This document shows, piece after piece, positions 26,457 to 34,963 of a DNA stretch of 64,000 bases. A program made the translations under genes and the position numbers. The DNA lies in contig NZ_CP070968.1 of the NCBI RefSeq assembly GCF_017086445.1, forward strand, positions 2,046,001 to 2,110,000. Direction: 5' to 3'. Origin of the DNA: Brevundimonas fontaquae (GTDB lineage Bacteria; Pseudomonadota; Alphaproteobacteria; Caulobacterales; Caulobacteraceae). The notes under the pieces are model-generated. The model was not told where the DNA came from and made no database searches. It saw nothing but the letters and a program-made list of their open reading frames with translations. Every line of letters starts with the position of its first letter. Positions within the stretch are counted from its first letter, which is position 1.

Positions 26457-26486
26457 CTAGTACGCTCAGCGGAAATGTCTGGATCA
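26457..26486 (-). promoter_or_regulatory. ECF11-type autoregulatory promoter of the sigma factor
   Basis: On the minus strand TGATCC (26486-26481), an 18-bp spacer and TACTAG (26462-26457). It matches the TGATCC-N18-TA pattern known for RpoE of Rhodobacter. The expected start is about 26451, the ATG itself. Confidence 0.7.
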
Positions 26487-26490
26487 ATCG

Positions 26491-26520
26491 CGATCCGAAC
26501 ATGACGGCGACCCGTAATCC
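26491..26520 (+). promoter_or_regulatory. ECF11-type promoter of the FAD oxidoreductase-DUF1365 operon
   Basis: CGATCC (26491-26496), 18 bp, TAATCC (26515-26520). Five of six -35 bases match and the spacer is identical to that of the divergent sigma promoter. It would start transcription near 26527, about 40 nt before the ATG at 26567. Confidence 0.6.
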
Positions 26521-26566
26521 GTTCATGCCCTAGCGATTGCGCGGCGGCGTATCTTTCGGAGTTTTC

Positions 26567-27904
26567 ATGCCCCTGTCGTCCGCGACGCCCTCTGCCGAAC
26601 GTCAAAAGATCGCTGTGGTCGGATCTGGCGTCGCCGCCCTGTCTTCGGCCTGGCTTCTGTCGAAACGTCATGACGTGACGCTTTACGAAAAGGGCGACCG
26701 CTTGGGCGGGCATTCCAATACGGTGATGGCCAGCGTGCCTTCCGGCGACATCGCGGTCGACACCGGCTTCATCTGCTTCAATGACGCGACCTACCCCAAT
26801 CTGATCGCCCTGTTCGAGCATTTGGGGATCGCGACACGTGCGACAGATATGTCGTTTGCTGTCTCGCTGGATGACGGACAGTTCGAATATGCCGCGCCAG
26901 GCTTGTTTGCTCAGCGTCGCAATGCCTTGCGTCCTCGCTTCTGGTCGATGCTGAGCGAAATCCTGCGCTTTTATCGCGACGCGCCAAAGGATTTGGCTGC
27001 GATGTCCGATTCCTCGCTGACGCTTGGCGACTATCTGAAGCGGGAGGGGTTCAGCGAGGCGTTCCGCGACGATCACCTGTTGCCGATGGCCGCCGCGATC
27101 TGGTCATCGCCGGCGCACACGCTGATGGACTATCCGGCCGAGTCCTTCATCCGTTTCTGCGGCAATCACGGCTTGCTGAAACTTGTGGGGCGCCCGCTGT
27201 GGCGCACCGTCGAGGGTGGCAGCCGCGTCTATGTCGAACATCTCGCCCGCGCGATCCAGGACATTCGTTTGGACCAGGGCGTCACTTCCGTGCGGCGTAG
27301 CGACCAGGGCGTCTTCGTTCACGACAGCCAAGGCGGCGTCGAGCGCTACGACCAGGTTGTGATCGGGGCCCATGCCGACCAGGCTCTGGCGATGCTGGCC
27401 GAACCGACGGCGCGCGAGAAGGCGCTGCTCGGCGCTTTCCGGTACAGCCGAAATCTGACCGTCCTGCATACCGACGCCGGGCTGATGCCGCATCGCCGTC
27501 GCGCCTGGGCCAGCTGGAACTATATCGGCGCGGATGACGGCCTCTGCGTCACCTATTGGATGAACCGACTGCAAGGTCTGCCGGGCGACGACCTGTTCGT
27601 CACGCTTAATCCGCCGCGTCCGCCGCGCGCCGACACGATTTTGCGTAGCGAACTGTACGAGCACCCCATCTTCGATCCCGCCGCCATACAGGCTCAAAAG
27701 CATTTGTGGAGCCTGCAAGGGCAGGGTGGCGTCTGGTTCTGCGGGGCCCACTTCGGCGCGGGATTCCACGAGGACGGCTTGCAATCGGGGCTTGCGGTCG
27801 CGGAGCAGCTTGGCAGCGTGCGTCGCCCTTGGTCCGTCGCAAACGAAAGCGGGCGCATTCATTTGACGACACCTATGGGCGCGCAGCTGGAACGTGCCGC
27901 GTGA
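26567..27904 (+). CDS. FAD-dependent amine-oxidase-like protein (COG2907)
   Basis: 445 aa from ATG 26567, with GGAG upstream. The dinucleotide-binding N-terminus IAVVGSGVAALSSAWLLSKRHDVTLYEKGDRLGGHSNTV marks an amine oxidase/desaturase-type flavoprotein. VDTGFICFNDATYPNLIALF and the C-terminal LQGQGGVWFCGAHFGAGFHEDGLQSG are COG2907 features. In other proteobacteria this gene is found beside DUF1365 and CfaA-like genes, and in Rhodobacter such genes are RpoE-ChrR regulated. The substrate is probably a lipid, by inference. Confidence 0.88.
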   Translation: MPLSSATPSAERQKIAVVGSGVAALSSAWLLSKRHDVTLYEKGDRLGGHSNTVMASVPSGDIAVDTGFICFNDATYPNLIALFEHLGIATRATDMSFAVSLDDGQFEYAAPGLFAQRRNALRPRFWSMLSEILRFYRDAPKDLAAMSDSSLTLGDYLKREGFSEAFRDDHLLPMAAAIWSSPAHTLMDYPAESFIRFCGNHGLLKLVGRPLWRTVEGGSRVYVEHLARAIQDIRLDQGVTSVRRSDQGVFVHDSQGGVERYDQVVIGAHADQALAMLAEPTAREKALLGAFRYSRNLTVLHTDAGLMPHRRRAWASWNYIGADDGLCVTYWMNRLQGLPGDDLFVTLNPPRPPRADTILRSELYEHPIFDPAAIQAQKHLWSLQGQGGVWFCGAHFGAGFHEDGLQSGLAVAEQLGSVRRPWSVANESGRIHLTTPMGAQLERAA

Positions 27905-28701
27905 CACTCAGCTCGGCCCTTTATCGCGGCCGGGTCATGCACCGACGCCTTCGCCCTAAGATCCATAAGCTGAACTATCGCGTCTTCTGGCTCCTGCTCA
28001 ACCTTTCGGAAATCGATGACGTGACTGCGCGCCTGCGACTGTTTTCGCGCAATCATTTCAATCTGTTGTCCTTCCACGACAAGGATTACGGAGACGGTTC
28101 ACGTCCGCTGCGTCCTCAGGTGGACGCGTGGATGGCTCAAGCCGGCATCGATCTTGAGGGCGGAGCTGTCCGACTATTAACCATGCCGCGCGTTCTTGGC
28201 TTCGTATTCAACCCCATCAGCATCTACTACTGCCATTCGCCGGACGGACGGTTGGCCGCCATGGTGTACGAGGTGACCAGCACCTTCGGCATCCGCCACG
28301 CCTATGTCATTCCGATCCCGATCGAAGATCAGGCCGCAGGCGTCATTCGTCAGGGCGCGGCTAAGGCGCTCTATGTGTCGCCATTCATGGGCATGGAGAT
28401 GGATTACCGTTTCCGTGGCCATACGCCGGGCGATCGCCTGGACATGACCATCGATGGGCTAGATGCCGAAGGCTTGCTGATCACGGCCGCCATGGCGGCG
28501 AAGCGGGAACGGTTGGAAGATCGCAACATCGCCGCCGCGACGGCTGCGATTCCCTTGATGACGTTCAAGGTGGTGGCGGCGATCCATTGGGAAGCCCTGA
28601 AGCTTTGGCTGAAAGGCGTGGGTCTGACACGACAGCCCGAACCGGCTGAAGCGGCAGTGACCATTCAAAGCCAAGCTCAAGAGAGCCGTCTGCGGCGCTG
28701 A
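27901..28701 (+). CDS. DUF1365 protein
   Basis: 266 aa. The GTG start overlaps the preceding stop (GTGA). Family hallmarks are LYRGRVMHRRLRPKIHKLNYRVFWLLLNL, DKDYGDG, RLLTMPRVLGFVFNPISIYYCH and VTSTFGIRHAYVIPI. Function is not established; DUF1365 members travel with COG2907 flavoproteins and cyclopropane-synthase-like methyltransferases. Cotranscription with the flavoprotein from the ECF-type promoter at 26491 is likely. The CfaA-like partner often found next in this operon is missing here; one occurs at 51927. Confidence 0.9.
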   Translation: MTLSSALYRGRVMHRRLRPKIHKLNYRVFWLLLNLSEIDDVTARLRLFSRNHFNLLSFHDKDYGDGSRPLRPQVDAWMAQAGIDLEGGAVRLLTMPRVLGFVFNPISIYYCHSPDGRLAAMVYEVTSTFGIRHAYVIPIPIEDQAAGVIRQGAAKALYVSPFMGMEMDYRFRGHTPGDRLDMTIDGLDAEGLLITAAMAAKRERLEDRNIAAATAAIPLMTFKVVAAIHWEALKLWLKGVGLTRQPEPAEAAVTIQSQAQESRLRR

Positions 28702-28759
28702 ACAACGACATCGCGTTATCGCCTAAGATATATTATGCGAAGGCCGCCCAAGTTCGAAA

Positions 28760-28975
28760 GTGTTGCTGTCAGTTTTCCCTAATCGCCGGATTCTCCCGCT
28801 GACGCGGCTTTCGTTCTCCAATGTCTGGACTCAGGTGCCTGAATCCCTGGACTCGAACTCCGGTCATGACATGCCGTTCCACTATGCTGGCGCATACTTC
28901 GCCCCTCGTCATAGCAAGGTCTGGGATGAGACCTTTGAGCGGAGCCTGACCGCTCTTCGGGCTGGATTTAGTTAA
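28760..28975 (+). CDS. Small hypothetical ORF
   Basis: 71 aa from GTG 28760 or 34 aa from ATG 28871. The C-terminal part YFAPRHSKVWDETFERSLTALRAGFS looks like real protein (a helix of mixed polarity), while the N-terminal part does not. Its TAA overlaps the ATG of the next, frameshifted ORF (TAATG). Not recognised; possibly a remnant of a decayed element. Confidence 0.3.
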   Translation: MLLSVFPNRRILPLTRLSFSNVWTQVPESLDSNSGHDMPFHYAGAYFAPRHSKVWDETFERSLTALRAGFS

Positions 28976-29176
28976 TGACTGAGCAACTGGCCCTTTTAGA
29001 GAGCGCGCCCCCTCCTCCGCAGCTGCCGCCCCTTCCTAGGATTGGCGGGATGAAGGCTTGGAGAGTACTTCGCTGAATACAGCGGGGCCCTTCAAGACTT
29101 GAAGGAACTAGGCGCGCTTCCAGAAGCCGAGATCGTCCGGATTGCACCCATTGAAGAGCCGGATTCCAATCGTTAG
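28975..29176 (+). pseudogene. Frameshifted small ORF
   Basis: ATG 28975 opens a Pro-rich reading (MTEQLALLESAPPPPQLPPL, then PRIGGMKAWR) that stops at 29074. The adjacent frame continues as EYFAEYSGALQDLKELG and then ALPEAEIVRIAPIEEPDSNR to a TAG at 29174. Joining the two across a shift near 29058-29063 gives about 67 residues of plausible protein. No family is recognised. The start overlaps the preceding stop. Confidence 0.3.
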
Positions 29177-29278
29177 CGATTGTAGTCTTGCTTTGGCTAG
29201 CGCTGGCCATGGCCGCGAAAATCTCTCTTCGCGCTCCCATCATCCCCCAATCGTCCCCCCGAAATTGAAAGGTTGCGC

Positions 29279-29503
29279 ATGCGTTTGGCCCCTCATCAAC
29301 AAGCGATATGGATCACCATGTGGGCGCGAAACTTCAGCTATACGGGCGTGGCCTTCGTAATGATCGGGGTCTTGGCCCTGATGGGAGCCCGCTTTATGGA
29401 TCATCAGGTCGTGATCGGTTTCATGGTGGGTGCCGTGCTGGTATACGTGGGTGATCGGATCATTCGGTACATCCCGGATCCTGATCAGCCGGTGGACAAG
29501 TAA
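29279..29503 (+). CDS. Small hypothetical membrane protein
   Basis: 74 aa from ATG 29279, with GAAAGG about eight bases upstream. Two hydrophobic segments (GVAFVMIGVLALMGA and VVIGFMVGAVLVYVGDRII) and a charged C-terminus (RYIPDPDQPVDK). No family recognised. It sits between the decayed region and the convergent NAGGN operon. Confidence 0.55.
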   Translation: MRLAPHQQAIWITMWARNFSYTGVAFVMIGVLALMGARFMDHQVVIGFMVGAVLVYVGDRIIRYIPDPDQPVDK

Positions 29504-29630
29504 GGGATCCGCCGGCGGTCCAAGCGCTGGGCTACGATGCGCCAGGAGCGGACATTTCGAACGCTGCCTCAAGCCGACATTCCTTACGTGAGTTTCGGTA
29601 GGCTGCGCGAATGTGCGACCGCTTGACGCG

Positions 29631-30755
29631 CTAATCCACCTCTTCGCCGACAGGCTGGTGCGTGAAGCCCTTTGCCCCGCTCAGCGATTTGGCATCTCGG
29701 CTGATTTCGACGTCGCTTTCGGCATAGGCGATCAGCAGGCGAGACAGGTTTTCCAGCGCGCTTTCGTGAATGCGTTCATAGCCGTGGCTGGCGTCGATGC
29801 CGAAGGTGACCAAGGCCGTCCGGATGTCGGCGCCGGCTTCCAGGGCCGAGGCCGAGTCCGAGCGATAGTATCGGAAGACGTCCTTCTGGTGCGGGATGTC
29901 GTGGTCGCGGGCCAGTTGAACCAGTTTGCGTGACAGGTGCCAGTCGAAGGGTCCTGTCTGGTCGGCCATGGCGATGGTGACGCCGAACTCCGAAGAGTTC
30001 TGACCCGGTGCGGTCGTGCCATTGTCGACCGTCACCATGGCGGCGACATCCGGAATCAGCACCGACGAGGCTCCCAGCCCGACCTCCTCGGCGATCGTGA
30101 ACAGCCACCAGGTATCGACCGTCGGCGTGCGATCTTCGCGGATCATGCATTCCAGCGCGGCCAAAAGGGTGGCGACGCCCGCCTTGTCGTCCAGATGGCG
30201 CGAGACGACGAAGCCGGTATCGATGAACTCGGGCTGCGGATCGATGGCGACGATGTCGCCGACATCCACGCCCAGGGCCAGGGTGTCTTCGCGGCCGTGG
30301 GTCACGGCGTCGATGCGCAGTTCGACCTGGGCCCAGTTCACCGGCTGGGTGTCGACCTCTTCGTTGAAAGTATGGCCCGACGCCTTCAACGGCAGGATGG
30401 TGCCGCGATAGGCGCCGCCCTCGGAGAAGATCGTCGCCCGCGCGCCCTCGGCAAAACGCGACGACCAGTGACCGATCGCGACCAACTCCAGCCGGCCGTT
30501 CGCCTTCACCTGTTTGACCTGCGCGCCCAGGGTGTCGACGTGGGCGACGATGGCGCGCGCCGGTTTTGGCGTCCGGCCCGGCAAGCGTGCGCGAAGGGCG
30601 CCGCGGCGGGTCATCTCATAGTCGAGGCCCAGCCGCTCGAGTTCTCGGCACAAGAGCCAGACCGCCTCGTCCGTGTAGCCGGTCGGGCTGGGCGTGTTCA
30701 GCAGGTCGGCCAAACGGGCCTTCAGGTAGTCGAGGTCTATCGCGGGGCGGGCCAA
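29631..30755 (-). CDS. NAGGN-system M42-type metallopeptidase
   Basis: 374 aa, TTG start with AAGGAGG five bases upstream. The M42/M20-like di-metal fold shows AIVAHVDTLGAQVKQ (metal His and Asp), VSRHLDDKAGVATLLA (bridging Asp), FTIAEEVGLGAS (catalytic Glu pair) and GIDASHGYERIH (metal His). In NAGGN clusters this peptidase accompanies the synthetase and amidotransferase and presumably turns over the dipeptide. It is third in the operon, 10 bp after the synthetase. Confidence 0.9.
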   Translation of the reverse strand: MARPAIDLDYLKARLADLLNTPSPTGYTDEAVWLLCRELERLGLDYEMTRRGALRARLPGRTPKPARAIVAHVDTLGAQVKQVKANGRLELVAIGHWSSRFAEGARATIFSEGGAYRGTILPLKASGHTFNEEVDTQPVNWAQVELRIDAVTHGREDTLALGVDVGDIVAIDPQPEFIDTGFVVSRHLDDKAGVATLLAALECMIREDRTPTVDTWWLFTIAEEVGLGASSVLIPDVAAMVTVDNGTTAPGQNSSEFGVTIAMADQTGPFDWHLSRKLVQLARDHDIPHQKDVFRYYRSDSASALEAGADIRTALVTFGIDASHGYERIHESALENLSRLLIAYAESDVEISRDAKSLSGAKGFTHQPVGEEVD

Positions 30756-30765
30756 GGGGCCTCCT

Positions 30766-32535
30766 TCAGGCTTCGGATCGCGGAAATGTCCGTGCAGCGG
30801 CCGGCGCGGACAGTGGAAAGAGCAGGTCCACGAAACGCTCGGCAGTCGGTTGGGGTTCGTGGTTGGCCAGGCCGGGGCGCTCGTTCGCCTCGATGAAGGC
30901 GTAGTCGGGTTCGCGCGGCGACTTCACCATCAGGTCGATGCCGGTGACCGGAATGTCGATGGCGCGCGCGGCGGCGATGGCGGCGCGGATCAGCGCGGGA
31001 TGCACCTCTTCCGTCACGTCATGGATGGTGCCGCCCAGATGCAGGTTGGCGGCCTTGCGAACCAGGATCTCCTCACCGTCCGGCGCCACGTCGTCCAGGC
31101 GATAACCGGCCTCGGCCAGGGTGCGCTCGGTCTCGGCGTCGATGGGGATGGTCGATTCCCCACCGGTGGCGGCGGCGCGACGACGGCTTTGGTGTTCGAT
31201 AAGGGCGCGCAAGGTCGAGCGCCCGTCGCCGACGACGCGCGGCGGACGACGCAGGGCGCAGGCGACGACTTTGTAGTCGATCACCACCAGCCGGAGGTCT
31301 TCGCCCTGAATCTGTTCCTCGACCAAAACCTCGGAACAGATGCGGCGCGCCCGGACCAGAGCCGTCTGGACCTCGCTCATCGTCGTCAGGCCGACCGCGA
31401 CGCCTTGCCCCTGCTCGCCCCGCGCCGGTTTGACGACCAGGGCGCCAAACTTGCTCAGCGCCGCATCGATGGCCGACGGGCTTTCGGGATCGATCCTCTC
31501 GGGAACGCGCACGCCGGCCGCCTCGACGATGCGTCGCGTCATCCGCTTGTCGTCGCAGATGCTGAGCGCGACGGCCGAGGCCAATTCCGACAGACTTTCG
31601 CGACATCTGACCGACCGGCCGCCCCAGTTCAGGCGAAACAGCCCGCCCTCACCGTCGATGATCTCGGTGTGGATGCCGCGACGACGCGCCTCGTCGACGA
31701 TGATCCGGGCATAGGGGTTCAGGTCGTGGTCGTCGGTCGGGCCAACGAACAGGGCCTCGTTGATTGGGTTCTTGCGCTTGACCCCGAAGAAGGAGACGCG
31801 ACGGAAACCCAGCTTTTCGTACAGGGCGATGGCCTGGTCGTTGTCGTGCATGACCGACAGGTCCATGTGCGCCAGGCCTTGGGTCTTGAAATGTTCGGCC
31901 AGACGCCGAACCAGGGCCTCGCCGACGCCCGGCTGGGTCGCCTGGGGATCGACCGCCAGGCACCACAGCGAAGAGCCGCATTCCGGATCCTGAAAGGCGC
32001 GGGCGTGGTTGACGCCCGTCACGGTGCCGATCACAGCCCCCGTCACAGTGTCCTCGGCCACGAAATAGGTCAGGGTCCGGTCGTCCCGATGCGACCAGAA
32101 GAAGTCAGGCGGGACCGGCACCATCTTGCGCTTGGCGTAGATGTCGTTGACCGCCTGCGCATCCGTTTCCGACGTCAGACGGCGCACGGTGAAGCCTCGG
32201 GGCTGACGTCGGCTGGTGCGATAGGTCGCCAGTTCCAGCCGATAGGTGTGCGACGGATCCAGGAACAACTCCTGCGGCGCCGAGGCGAGCAGGACGTGCG
32301 GATTGCGAACATAGAAGGCGATGTCGCGCCGGTCCGGCCCCTCGGCGCGCAGGGCCTCGACCAACGGCTCGGCCGTCTCGAAGGTCTGGGCGAACAGCAG
32401 TCGGCCCCAGCCGCAATCCAGCACGGCATCTGGGGTCGGTCCGTCGCCCGACTGCACCGGGGGCTTCAGGCCCTCGTGCCGCAGACGTTTCAGCCGATGC
32501 GCCTTTGATCGCTCGGGGCGGATATCAGACGCCAT
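30766..32535 (-). CDS. ngg: N-acetylglutaminylglutamine synthetase (GNAT plus ATP-grasp)
   Basis: 589 aa from ATG 32535; its start overlaps the end of the amidotransferase by 11 bp. Two fused domains: GNAT acetyltransferase (about residues 115-260, with GSSLWCLAVDPQATQPGVGEALVRRL-type acetyl-CoA loop and ALYEKLGF) and ATP-grasp ligase (about residues 300-575, with LVVKPARGEQGQGVAVG, EDLRLVVID and FIEANERPGL). Together with AsnO it builds the osmoprotectant N-acetylglutaminylglutamine amide. The longer reading to 32640 lies inside asnO and is rejected. Confidence 0.93.
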   Translation of the reverse strand: MASDIRPERSKAHRLKRLRHEGLKPPVQSGDGPTPDAVLDCGWGRLLFAQTFETAEPLVEALRAEGPDRRDIAFYVRNPHVLLASAPQELFLDPSHTYRLELATYRTSRRQPRGFTVRRLTSETDAQAVNDIYAKRKMVPVPPDFFWSHRDDRTLTYFVAEDTVTGAVIGTVTGVNHARAFQDPECGSSLWCLAVDPQATQPGVGEALVRRLAEHFKTQGLAHMDLSVMHDNDQAIALYEKLGFRRVSFFGVKRKNPINEALFVGPTDDHDLNPYARIIVDEARRRGIHTEIIDGEGGLFRLNWGGRSVRCRESLSELASAVALSICDDKRMTRRIVEAAGVRVPERIDPESPSAIDAALSKFGALVVKPARGEQGQGVAVGLTTMSEVQTALVRARRICSEVLVEEQIQGEDLRLVVIDYKVVACALRRPPRVVGDGRSTLRALIEHQSRRRAAATGGESTIPIDAETERTLAEAGYRLDDVAPDGEEILVRKAANLHLGGTIHDVTEEVHPALIRAAIAAARAIDIPVTGIDLMVKSPREPDYAFIEANERPGLANHEPQPTAERFVDLLFPLSAPAAARTFPRSEA

Positions 32536-34300
32536 GCTGCTGCATCCACATTTCCAGGACTGCGACCTGCCAGAGCTCGGAGCCGCGAAGGGGCGTGATG
32601 TGCTCGGTGGGATTGGCGAACAGGGTGTCCAGATAGCCACGGTCGAACAGCCCGCGGTCGCGCGCCGCCTGGTTGGTCAGGGCCTCGCGCACCATCTCCA
32701 GATATGGACCCTGGATGTATTTCAGCGCGGGCACGGGGAAATAGCCCTTCTTGCGATCGATGACCTTGGAGGGGATCACCAGACGCGCCGCCTCTTTCAG
32801 CACGCCCTTGCCGCCTTGCGCCAGCTTGTGCTCGGGCGGGATGCGGCCTGCCAGTTCGACCAGTTCGTGGTCGAGGAAGGGCACGCGCGCCTCCAGACCC
32901 CAGGCCATGGTCATGTTGTCGACCCGCTTCACCGGGTCGTCGACCAGCATCACCTGGCTGTCCAGACGCAGGGCTTGGTCGACCGGCGTCGCCGCGCGGC
33001 CTTGCGCGAAATGGGCCTCGACCAGGGCGCGGCTGACGTCGGTGTCGGCCATATAGGCGCCGTTCAGCTGGGTCTTCAGCGTGGCATGGCTGCGGTCGAA
33101 GAAGGCCTTGGCGTAGGTTTCGACCGGATCGGTCGCGCCCAGCATCGGCGGATACCAGTGATATCCGGCGAACACCTCGTCGGCGCCCTGGCCGGACTGC
33201 ACCACCTTGATATCTTTCGAGACTTCTTGGCTCAGCAGGTAGAAGCCGACGTTGTCGTAAGAGACCATCGGTTCCGACATGGCGCCGATGGTGCCCGGCA
33301 GGGCCTCCATCAGCCGCTGGTGAGGCACGAAGATCTGGTGATGCTTGGTCCCGTAATGTTTGGCGATCAGGTCGGAATAGACGAACTCGTCACCCTTCTC
33401 GCCATTGGCCTCTTCGAAACCGACCGAGAAGGTCATCAGGTCCTTTTGACCCAGTTCGGCCAGCAGACCGACGATCAGACTGGAGTCCACTCCGCCCGAC
33501 AGCAGTACGCCCACCGGCACGTCGGCGACCATGCGGCGCTTCACGGCTTCGCGCAGACTGTCCAGGACCCGGTCGCGCCAATCCTCGGCCGTCAGGACCG
33601 CGTCCTCAGCATGGCGGGTCATGTCGGGCTGCCAGTAGAGCCGGTCCTTGGCCCGCCCATCCGCCTCGATCACGCGGATGGTGGCCGGCGGGAACTTCTT
33701 GACGCCCGTCAGGATGGTGTGCGGCGGCGGCACCACCGCATGGAAGGTCATGTAGTGGTGCAGGCCGACGGGATCGATGGTCTTGTCCACGTCGCCCGCC
33801 GCCAGCAGGGCCGGCAGGGTCGAGGCGAAGCGCAGACGCTTGCTCTGTTCGGCCAAATACAGCGGCTTGATGCCGAAGCGGTCGCGGGCGATCACGGTGC
33901 GGCCGGTGTCGCGCTCATGCAGCACGAAGGCGAACATGCCCTTGAACCGCTCGACGCAGGCTTCCCCCCACGCCTTCCAGGCCTTGATGATGACCTCGGT
34001 GTCGCCGTGCGAGAAGAAGCGGAACCCCATCCCCTGCAGCTCTTCGCGCAGTTCGGGATAGTTGTAGATGCAGCCGTTGAACGCCAGGGTCACGCCCAGG
34101 TCGGGGTCCACCATCGGCTGCTGAGCTTTCTCACTCAGGTCGATGATCTTTAATCGGCGGTGACCCAGCCCCACCGAGCCGCGCATAACAATGCCGGAGC
34201 CATCCGGTCCACGGGGCGAGAGCGCATCGGTCATGCGTTGAACGGCGCCGGCATCGGCCGGTCGTCCGTCGAAATTGATCTCGCCGCTAAGACCGCACAT
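32525..34300 (-). CDS. asnO: N-acetylglutaminylglutamine amidotransferase (asparagine synthase family)
   Basis: 591 aa. ATG 34300 follows a strong AGGAGG. Class II glutamine amidotransferase domain with Cys2 (MCGLSGEINFDG), then an asparagine-synthase ATP-pyrophosphatase domain with PVGVLLSGGVDSSLIVGLLAE and VVQSGQGADEVFAGYHWYP. The C-terminal LEARVPFLDHELVELAGRIPPEHKL is typical. It amidates N-acetylglutaminylglutamine to the compatible solute NAGGN. First gene of a three-gene operon, divergent from a MarR gene. Confidence 0.93.
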   Translation of the reverse strand: MCGLSGEINFDGRPADAGAVQRMTDALSPRGPDGSGIVMRGSVGLGHRRLKIIDLSEKAQQPMVDPDLGVTLAFNGCIYNYPELREELQGMGFRFFSHGDTEVIIKAWKAWGEACVERFKGMFAFVLHERDTGRTVIARDRFGIKPLYLAEQSKRLRFASTLPALLAAGDVDKTIDPVGLHHYMTFHAVVPPPHTILTGVKKFPPATIRVIEADGRAKDRLYWQPDMTRHAEDAVLTAEDWRDRVLDSLREAVKRRMVADVPVGVLLSGGVDSSLIVGLLAELGQKDLMTFSVGFEEANGEKGDEFVYSDLIAKHYGTKHHQIFVPHQRLMEALPGTIGAMSEPMVSYDNVGFYLLSQEVSKDIKVVQSGQGADEVFAGYHWYPPMLGATDPVETYAKAFFDRSHATLKTQLNGAYMADTDVSRALVEAHFAQGRAATPVDQALRLDSQVMLVDDPVKRVDNMTMAWGLEARVPFLDHELVELAGRIPPEHKLAQGGKGVLKEAARLVIPSKVIDRKKGYFPVPALKYIQGPYLEMVREALTNQAARDRGLFDRGYLDTLFANPTEHITPLRGSELWQVAVLEMWMQQHGV

Positions 34301-34365
34301 GGGTCCTCCTTGAATTGTGGAAGCAGCGGGTACAAATGGTTAGGGCACGAAAGAGTTCAACCCGA

Positions 34366-34878
34366 ATGGCCGATATTTCCCTTGAGCCAAGCCCTGAAGC
34401 GGCGGTTGACGCCACCGCATCCCTTGTCCGATCGGTCCGTCGCATCGCCCAGGCGATCGATGTTCGGTCTCGAGAGGTTTCACGACTGACCGGTCTGACG
34501 CTGCCGCAGCTCCTTGTGCTGCAATCCATCCGCGCATTGGGTGAAGTCAGCACCAGCGCGATATCGCGGGACGTTTCCATGTCGGCGCCGACCGTCGTCG
34601 CCGTGCTGGACAAGCTCGAAGCCAAGGGCATGGCCGCCCGCTATCGCTCCACCGTGGATCGCCGCGTCGTCCATGTGCGTTTGACCGACGCGGGGCGGCA
34701 GGCATTGCAGACGTCCCCGGGCCTGCTTGGCGACGGCTTTCTCGCCGCCTTGGCTGAACTTCCACACAGCGAACGACTGGCGATGGCTGAAGCTGTCGAA
34801 CGCCTCGCAGTTTTGATGCAGCCTCGCGACACTTCGGCCTCTTCGAAGCCGCGCTATGAGGCTGGCAGGCCCTCATGA
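34366..34878 (+). CDS. MarR-family transcriptional regulator
   Basis: 170 aa from ATG 34366; ATG 34336 is possible. The winged helix-turn-helix reads LTLPQLLVLQSIRALGEVSTSAISRDVSMSAPTVVAVLDKLEAKGMAAR, with the wing STVDRRVVHVRLTDAGRQAL. Dimerising helices flank it. It is divergent from asnO with a 65-bp gap, so it is a strong candidate regulator of the NAGGN operon, perhaps responding to osmotic signals. I found no obvious operator palindrome in the gap. Confidence 0.88.
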   Translation: MADISLEPSPEAAVDATASLVRSVRRIAQAIDVRSREVSRLTGLTLPQLLVLQSIRALGEVSTSAISRDVSMSAPTVVAVLDKLEAKGMAARYRSTVDRRVVHVRLTDAGRQALQTSPGLLGDGFLAALAELPHSERLAMAEAVERLAVLMQPRDTSASSKPRYEAGRPS

Positions 34879-34963
34879 GCGGCTCGGGATATCGAGCCGG
34901 CGAACAGCCGGAAGCTATAATCCTGACCTATCTGTTCAACGCTATCTCATGGCCTCGAGCCAA

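Noticed and set aside
30850..34153. Long plus-strand open frames (552 and 610 codons) opposite ngg and asnO
   Set aside because: They mirror the codon structure of the NAGGN genes and contain no recognisable domain.
34301..34365. MarR operator between asnO and the MarR gene
   Set aside because: No clear palindrome is visible in the gap, so no operator is claimed.
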